From contig JAUCNG010407805.1 in assembly GCA_032353305.1 (NCBI GenBank), positions 1-10,350 of the forward strand: a stretch of 10,350 bases of DNA. Direction: 5' to 3'. A program made the translations under genes and the position numbers. The DNA comes from Cephalothrix spiralis (taxonomy: Eukaryota; Nemertea; Palaeonemertea; Archinemertea; Cephalotrichidae). Shown one piece after another: positions 6,589 to 10,350 of the stretch. A model generated the notes under the pieces. That model saw nothing but the letters and a program-made list of their open reading frames with translations, searched no databases and was not told the origin of the DNA. The first letter of the stretch is position 1, and each line of letters begins with the position of its first letter.

Positions 6589-6941
6589 TTATAGTCTATT
6601 CATTCGCAAGCTGATAGTAATTAAAAATGGTCGCATGTTTTATCGGTATGGTCTAACGAACTCTAACATGTCTGATTACTCTTCCGGTGAAATTTAAAAT
6701 TAATTGACCGATCACTATTTCGTTTTATAGTAAAAAGAAACTAAAACATCATTTAAAAATACCACAAATAGGATTTACAAAATATTACATAATTTCTTTT
6801 TCCTATAAAACGAAACAGTGGTCGCAATTAATTTCATCGGAAGAGTAATCAGACATGTTAGAGTTCGTCAGCTCATACCGATAAAGCATTCGACCATTTT
6901 TAATTACTATCAGCTTGCGAATGAATACACTATAGTTCAGA
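6583..6941. repeat. Putative 6-bp target-site duplication TTCAGA
   Basis: TTCAGA occurs at 6583-6588 and again at 6936-6941, directly abutting the outer ends of the fold-back element. A 6-bp match at precisely the boundary supports insertion as a mobile unit. An 8-bp reading (TTCAGATT against TTCAGAAT, one mismatch) is also possible, so duplication length is uncertain. Confidence 0.55.
6589..6935. mobile_element. Palindromic fold-back MITE, about 347 bp
   Basis: The left arm (6589 to about 6742) and right arm (about 6793 to 6935) are reverse complements around a loop of roughly 50 bp. The ends are TTATAGTCTATTCATTCGC on the left and, complemented, CTATAGTGTATTCATTCGC on the right. Long exact stretches include CGCAAGCTGATAGTAATT, AATTAAAAATGGTCG, CTAACATGTCTGATTACTC and TTCGTTTTATAG. 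Identity looks around 90%, with one insertion near 6692-6702 in the left arm. It has no ORF. The arms are far more alike than those of the element at 2157-2655, suggesting a younger insertion or gene conversion between arms. A single RNA spanning it would form a long hairpin. The transposon superfamily is not determined. Confidence 0.88.
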
Positions 6942-8820
6942 ATCTCTGTACCATACTCTGGGATGACTTGAGATGGTTTCATTCAATCTAGGATTATGGA
7001 TAAATAACAAAATTGTTTTTGTCCTTATTTACATGAGTTAAGTATTTATCAAAAGAGGAAAATTTAACAAAATGTTTATCATATGTGGAAATTTTTTTAA
7101 CATTTTAAATCACTCTTATCAGGACTTGCGCTAATTATGTTGCAAACAATACGATCTAAGTTAAGGTGCTTGTTATATTTATATTATTGTGTTGTAATAT
7201 TCACGAATTATATTTAATTTAATAACAAGATAAGTAATGATTTTTTTAATGATCAATTATGTTAAAAACTACATCGACCTCGGTTATTTTAGATCGATTA
7301 GCAAGTATTTTGAGTTAAGGTATAGCCCTAATATTTAACAACATAAGTAATTTTTCAAAGATTTACAGGAACAAAGTTAAGTTATTAGTAATAATAATGT
7401 CTAAAATAGTAATATATTAATTACTTTCTTCAGTGTCAATATTTTTTTTTGCAATAAAATACATGTGGTACTATTAAGGCATTTAGATAATATTTTAGGT
7501 TTTCTTATTAATATCATTATCTAGTGAATAGATTTGCTTTCGCTTGACTATATTAAGTTATTTTCTAGTTGTTGTATGTACTACAAAATATGTAATTTGT
7601 TTTTTGTAATTCTGGTCCGCAAATTTTGCGGTAATCTTCGCTTTATTCACAATTAAATGGTATTATTATTAAATTAGTGATTATATTTCATTATTTTGAC
7701 CCCGTGATTGCATTTTTTATCAATTTGTCTGGACCTAGTATGGAGACCTTTATATTTGACGCGTCAGTTCCAAAAACCGGTTCAATTTTAGAACTGCACA
7801 AATTTAAAGACGGCAGCACATGTCTTCTGGTCCGGCACAATGCTTCCATCTAAATTTTAGCGGACAAATTCCGTACTTTTATATTGCCTTAATCCAGCCG
7901 TTACTGAGATACATGTATTTTAAATTCACCATTTTATTTACATTTTGTGGACTAATTATATCTCGACATCTGCTGGTTTTAGGCTATATAACTGTATTAC
8001 CGGTACCTATATCAAGGTCTCTTCAGCTTTGGTATACATCTGAGGTTCGTTGGATAGTTGATTGACGGCTTAATGGGTTTTCCTTATGATAAGAACGTAT
8101 TTAACACATCCTGCCCTAACCTAACCCTTTCTCTCACGAGCAAAACATATGGTGCTGTCACTCAGTTATCCAGCTAACCTCAGACCGATATGATAGACCT
8201 TTCAACTATGTGACCTTGCTTATATAAAGAATAAGACCCTCATCTACAAGAATCCGACAATTAGAAACTGTGCATGTCTCGAAAATGGCCCTGATATATA
8301 AAAAATACAAACCTCGATGTCTAGTTAACAATTACATTTAATACAATGGGCTTAGACCTTCGGTGAATCCGAATATCAGGTCGAAAATCCGGAATTCCAA
8401 CTTTAAATGGACCAATTTTGAATTTGTGCCCAAAATCACAAAGCCACAGAACAAAGGCCAATCTTTTTTCTCGATACAATATCTCTGCATCCATCGGTCT
8501 GTTTTTATTCAAATTATGTTTGTGTGTTATTTTAAAAATAAGGGCGTCATGGGCCAAATCGGTGCTGATATATAATTAAAAAAACATATTCGAGCGAAAT
8601 TCAACACTTGATAAAGACTATAGACAGTCGAAAATTTGTGTTTAAAAAAATGGTTCCTGTGTCAGTGGTTTTTGTTTTATTCTTAAAACAATTTGTAGCC
8701 TACGACATTCCTATGAATTAACGGGCTTTCTTGCAAATTGGCGTCTATATCGCTCTCACTCAAAAGTTCAATCGATTCGCATGGATTTCAACTATAACAT
8801 ATCCCTAATTTCGGAATTAC
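6942..8820. other. No recognisable gene; isolated hairpins
   Basis: Nearly 1.9 kb without a supportable gene. Open frames at 7820-8065 (+), 8363-8575 (+) and 8321-8557 (-) are 70-81 codons, overlap on opposite strands or give unrecognisable proteins. Local structures are CCGCAAA-T-TTTGCGG (7617-7631, perfect) and AGTTCCAAAA with TTTTAGAACT (7766-7775/7786-7795, nine of ten pairs, 10-base loop). CCCTAACCTAACCC near 8113 resembles telomeric repeats only superficially. Confidence 0.45.
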
Positions 8821-8823
8821 ATA

Positions 8824-8899
8824 GTTCCTTAATAGCTCAGTTAGTTAGTCATGTGCTTTAAATGCAGGTTGATCTAGGTTCGATCCCCTCTAGTTCCAT
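8824..8899 (+). pseudogene. tRNA-like module 1 (degenerate tRNA or SINE head)
   Basis: TAGCTCAGTTAGTTAG (8833-8848) matches the Pol III A box and D-arm of tRNAs, and GGTTCGATCCC (8877-8887) matches the B box and T-loop. The 44-bp spacing between them is normal for a tRNA. The region ends in TTCCA, as after an acceptor strand. The acceptor and T stems do not pair properly: TAGTTCC has no complement at the 5' end, and CTAGG faces CCCTC. It is therefore not a working tRNA but a pseudogene or a tRNA-derived SINE promoter. Anticodon identity cannot be assigned safely. Confidence 0.6.
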
Positions 8900-8909
8900 T
8901 TTCGTATTT

Positions 8910-8940
8910 AAGTTCATGCAGCTCGCGACTCTTTGAACTT
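8910..8940. other. 7-bp hairpin between the two tRNA-like modules
   Basis: AAGTTCA (8910-8916) and TGAACTT (8934-8940) are perfect complements separated by 17 bases. It sits between the two tRNA-like modules. It may be part of a composite SINE body or chance. Confidence 0.35.
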
Positions 8941-8971
8941 TAATATGAAGCCAACACCCCAAAAGTTGCAG

Positions 8972-9043
8972 GGATAGTTAGTTCGATTGGTAGTGTTTAT
9001 GCCTAGCACGCAAGTGGTCCAGGTTCGAATCCCGGATGGTACA
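8972..9043 (+). pseudogene. tRNA-like module 2, Ala(AGC)-like anticodon loop
   Basis: This 72-nt module can be laid out as a tRNA. The 5' segment GGATAGT (8972-8978) faces ATGGTAC (9036-9042) with only three Watson-Crick and two G-T pairs. The D-arm is TAGTTCGATTGGTAG (8979-8993). The anticodon arm is TATGC / CTAGCAC / GCAAG (8998-9014), placing AGC at 9005-9007 with U33 preserved. The T-arm is CCAGG / TTCGAAT / CCCGG (9019-9035), with four of five pairs. The B box GGTTCGAATCC (9022-9032) is intact, so Pol III promoter elements look better kept than the fold. The weak acceptor and D stems argue for a tRNA pseudogene or tRNA-derived SINE rather than an active tRNA. AGC would read alanine codons. 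Confidence 0.6.
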
Positions 9044-9082
9044 CAGTCAACGTTTATGCATTTAATTTACAAAATAGTTTAA

Positions 9083-9096
9083 AGGTCACGTGACCT
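9083..9096. promoter_or_regulatory. 14-bp perfect palindrome AGGTCACGTGACCT (E-box / CLEAR-like)
   Basis: The 14-mer is its own reverse complement. Its core CACGTG is the canonical E-box for bHLH factors. The inner GTCACGTGAC equals the consensus bound by MITF/TFE-type factors in animals, and the outer AGGTCA halves are nuclear-receptor half-sites in inverted orientation. The match to these motifs is seen; binding is not shown. It lies about 40 bp after the tRNA-like modules and may simply be part of a repeat. Confidence 0.45.
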
Positions 9097-9633
9097 ACGA
9101 TTACAAGTAAAAAATTCTCCAATAGTCAAACTGAACTCGTCCCCATTAATAAATGAACGATTTGGACTAAGACTAAAAAAGGACTTAGTATAAAAAATAA
9201 AAATAATGGCCATCGATAATGCAAGATGTTGATTGATGTTAATAAGAAGATTGGTATGTATGTGAGAAGGCGCGTAGTATTATTGCTAATTTGCATATTT
9301 ATTAAGGGAATTTTTTGTGCATAGTTCCTTTTAAGATTGTTGGTTGGGGCTGGTGAATGCTTGATAATGATCCCAACACAACCACCCTATTTGCAATTTA
9401 ATATATAGATTTACAACTTCATTTTCTGATGGTCACCAGCAGAGCCGGACTACTTTCGGCTTAATATTTGAGAAGTTGGTCCCATAGTAAATAATAGATG
9501 GCGCGAAATTGGCTAAAAGGACGTTGTTTTCATTATGCTGGTTTATTTTTCAAAAAATCGTAAGTGAAAGTCAGAGGCCATCCTATTGTGACGGTAGGCC
9601 TACTGCAAAATAAGTTAGGCACAGAGACCATAC
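9097..9633. other. No recognisable gene
   Basis: No gene or long repeat is seen. AGCCG (9443-9447) and CGGCT (9457-9461) form a small hairpin in a slightly GC-richer patch around 9430-9465. No ORF over 60 codons starts here. Confidence 0.4.
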
Positions 9634-9738
9634 GGTGACTATAGAGGATGATAGTCCTTGCGGATCAATTTCGACCACTATACCAGCTAGATTTATAATT
9701 TTTATTTTGTCTCGGATCCCGTCAGAGCTATAGTCACC
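9634..9738. repeat. Short inverted repeat, 11-bp arms, 105-bp unit
   Basis: GGTGACTATAG (9634-9644) is repeated in inverted orientation as CTATAGTCACC (9728-9738). Inside, ATAGTC at 9651-9656 also complements GACTAT at 9637-9642, so the left arm has two possible partners. Flanks (CATAC and CAACT) show no target duplication. It may be a very small MITE or chance. Confidence 0.45.
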
Positions 9739-10350
9739 CAACTCTAATAGAATACAGACAGTGCGAACAAATATAATTCTTGAATGAAAAAAAATAACTT
9801 TTTTGAATGGTGACTAGGATAAAGAAAATGATGGGATATAAAACACAAATCTGAGTTCGGTTGCATGACTGTATAGTGAGAGCAACTCTCTGAGAGCAAT
9901 TTACATCCAAGGAAAGCAATTCAAAGATAGTCATACCATTTTCAATAAAGTTATAAAAAAATAATACTCAGAGTAAATATTAGATGGCGTATCATAAGTA
10001 AGCCTATACGGCCGGTATTAGACAATTATTTTCGGGATTTTGATCGAAAATTCGTAATATGGACGACTAAATACTAAGCCTGCCGCACACTGGCGCATGT
10101 ACGCATCCAAATTTTAGCGCACATTTACGTAAGTTAATGCGGAAGAAACCCAACGCACATTTTGGGGTAGTACCGAAACACGAACCAACGGACCACGAAC
10201 CAACGAACCGATTCAAATTATTATAAAATTCCCCAAAAAAAATCATATTAAATTTATTCCTCTGGTATAACAAATTATAATCTATATTTACTGGGATTGC
10301 ATGCAAAACTGCAAAGAAAAAAACAATTTTACAAATTTCTATTTCGCAAA
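9739..10350. other. No recognisable gene
   Basis: Two short reverse-strand open frames (9734-9934 and 10067-10306) have unrecognisable translations and are not called. The only structure is a GC-richer patch at about 10080-10210 that ends in a 15-bp tandem repeat. The right edge of the window is ordinary AT-rich DNA. Confidence 0.4.
10180..10209 (+). repeat. 15-bp tandem repeat, two copies
   Basis: ACGAACCAACGGACC (10180-10194) is followed directly by ACGAACCAACGAACC (10195-10209), differing at one of 15 bases. The AACCAACG sub-word suggests an even shorter ancestral period. It is a small slippage-type duplication. Confidence 0.7.

Noticed and set aside
7820-8065. 81-codon ORF with membrane-like segments
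   Set aside because: Hydrophobicity follows from T-rich codons. No motif or family is recognisable.
8110-8130. CCCTAACCTAACCC, telomere-like
   Set aside because: Only about two imperfect units, so it is too short to be called an interstitial telomeric repeat.
8321-8575. Opposed ORFs of 78 codons (-) and 70 codons (+)
   Set aside because: They overlap almost entirely on opposite strands, and neither is recognisable. At least one must be a shadow, and there is no evidence for the other.
9734-9934. 66-codon reverse ORF
   Set aside because: No domain or context; AT-rich chance frame.
10067-10306. 79-codon reverse ORF
   Set aside because: It spans the 15-bp tandem repeat and resembles no known protein; likely chance.

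Overview
The window looks like non-coding nuclear DNA from an invertebrate animal. It is AT-rich (roughly 30% GC by eye), has no open reading frame longer than 88 codons, no intact gene and no bacterial-type operon structure. It does carry decayed eukaryotic transposable-element debris: a non-LTR retrotransposon reverse-transcriptase remnant, a hAT-like short transposon, two long fold-back elements, and two tRNA-derived modules. Repeated use of ACATGTA-type words and an AGGTCACGTGACCT palindrome would fit a marine mollusc such as a bivalve, but that assignment is a low-confidence impression. None of the short ORFs of 61-88 codons resembles a protein I know, and several lie inside inverted repeats.

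Layout. 1-327: two copies of a ~180-bp tandem unit. 346-371: twin 12-bp palindromes. 532-680: four phased TCAATGCA repeats. 807-1248: ten GTCTC words, with a ~104-bp direct duplication inside. 1249-2156: nothing recognisable. 2157-2655: long fold-back element, TIR GGGGCATTC, with unequal arms. 2656-3434: empty apart from small hairpins. 3435-3486: strand-biased G tracts. 3487-4977: no recognisable feature except a CACCCTGTATA terminus-like motif. 4978-5240: frameshifted non-LTR retrotransposon ORF2 fragment. 5285-5585: unusual GC-richer, stem-rich block. 5924-6191: hAT-like MITE with 13-bp TIRs. 6589-6935: second fold-back MITE, flanked by a TTCAGA duplication. 6936-8820: essentially empty. 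8824-9043: two tRNA-like modules about 145 bp apart in the same orientation. 9083-9096: perfect palindrome containing an E-box. 9634-9738: short inverted-repeat unit. 9739-10350: no gene; a 15-bp tandem repeat near the end.

There is no set of genes acting together here. The window is best read as an intergenic or intronic 'transposon graveyard'. The most informative structures are the two fold-back elements. The first has arms that differ by exactly 109 bp, the distance between two 9-bp direct repeats in the longer arm. The GC-rich stem-loop block at 5285-5585 is the best candidate for something undescribed.
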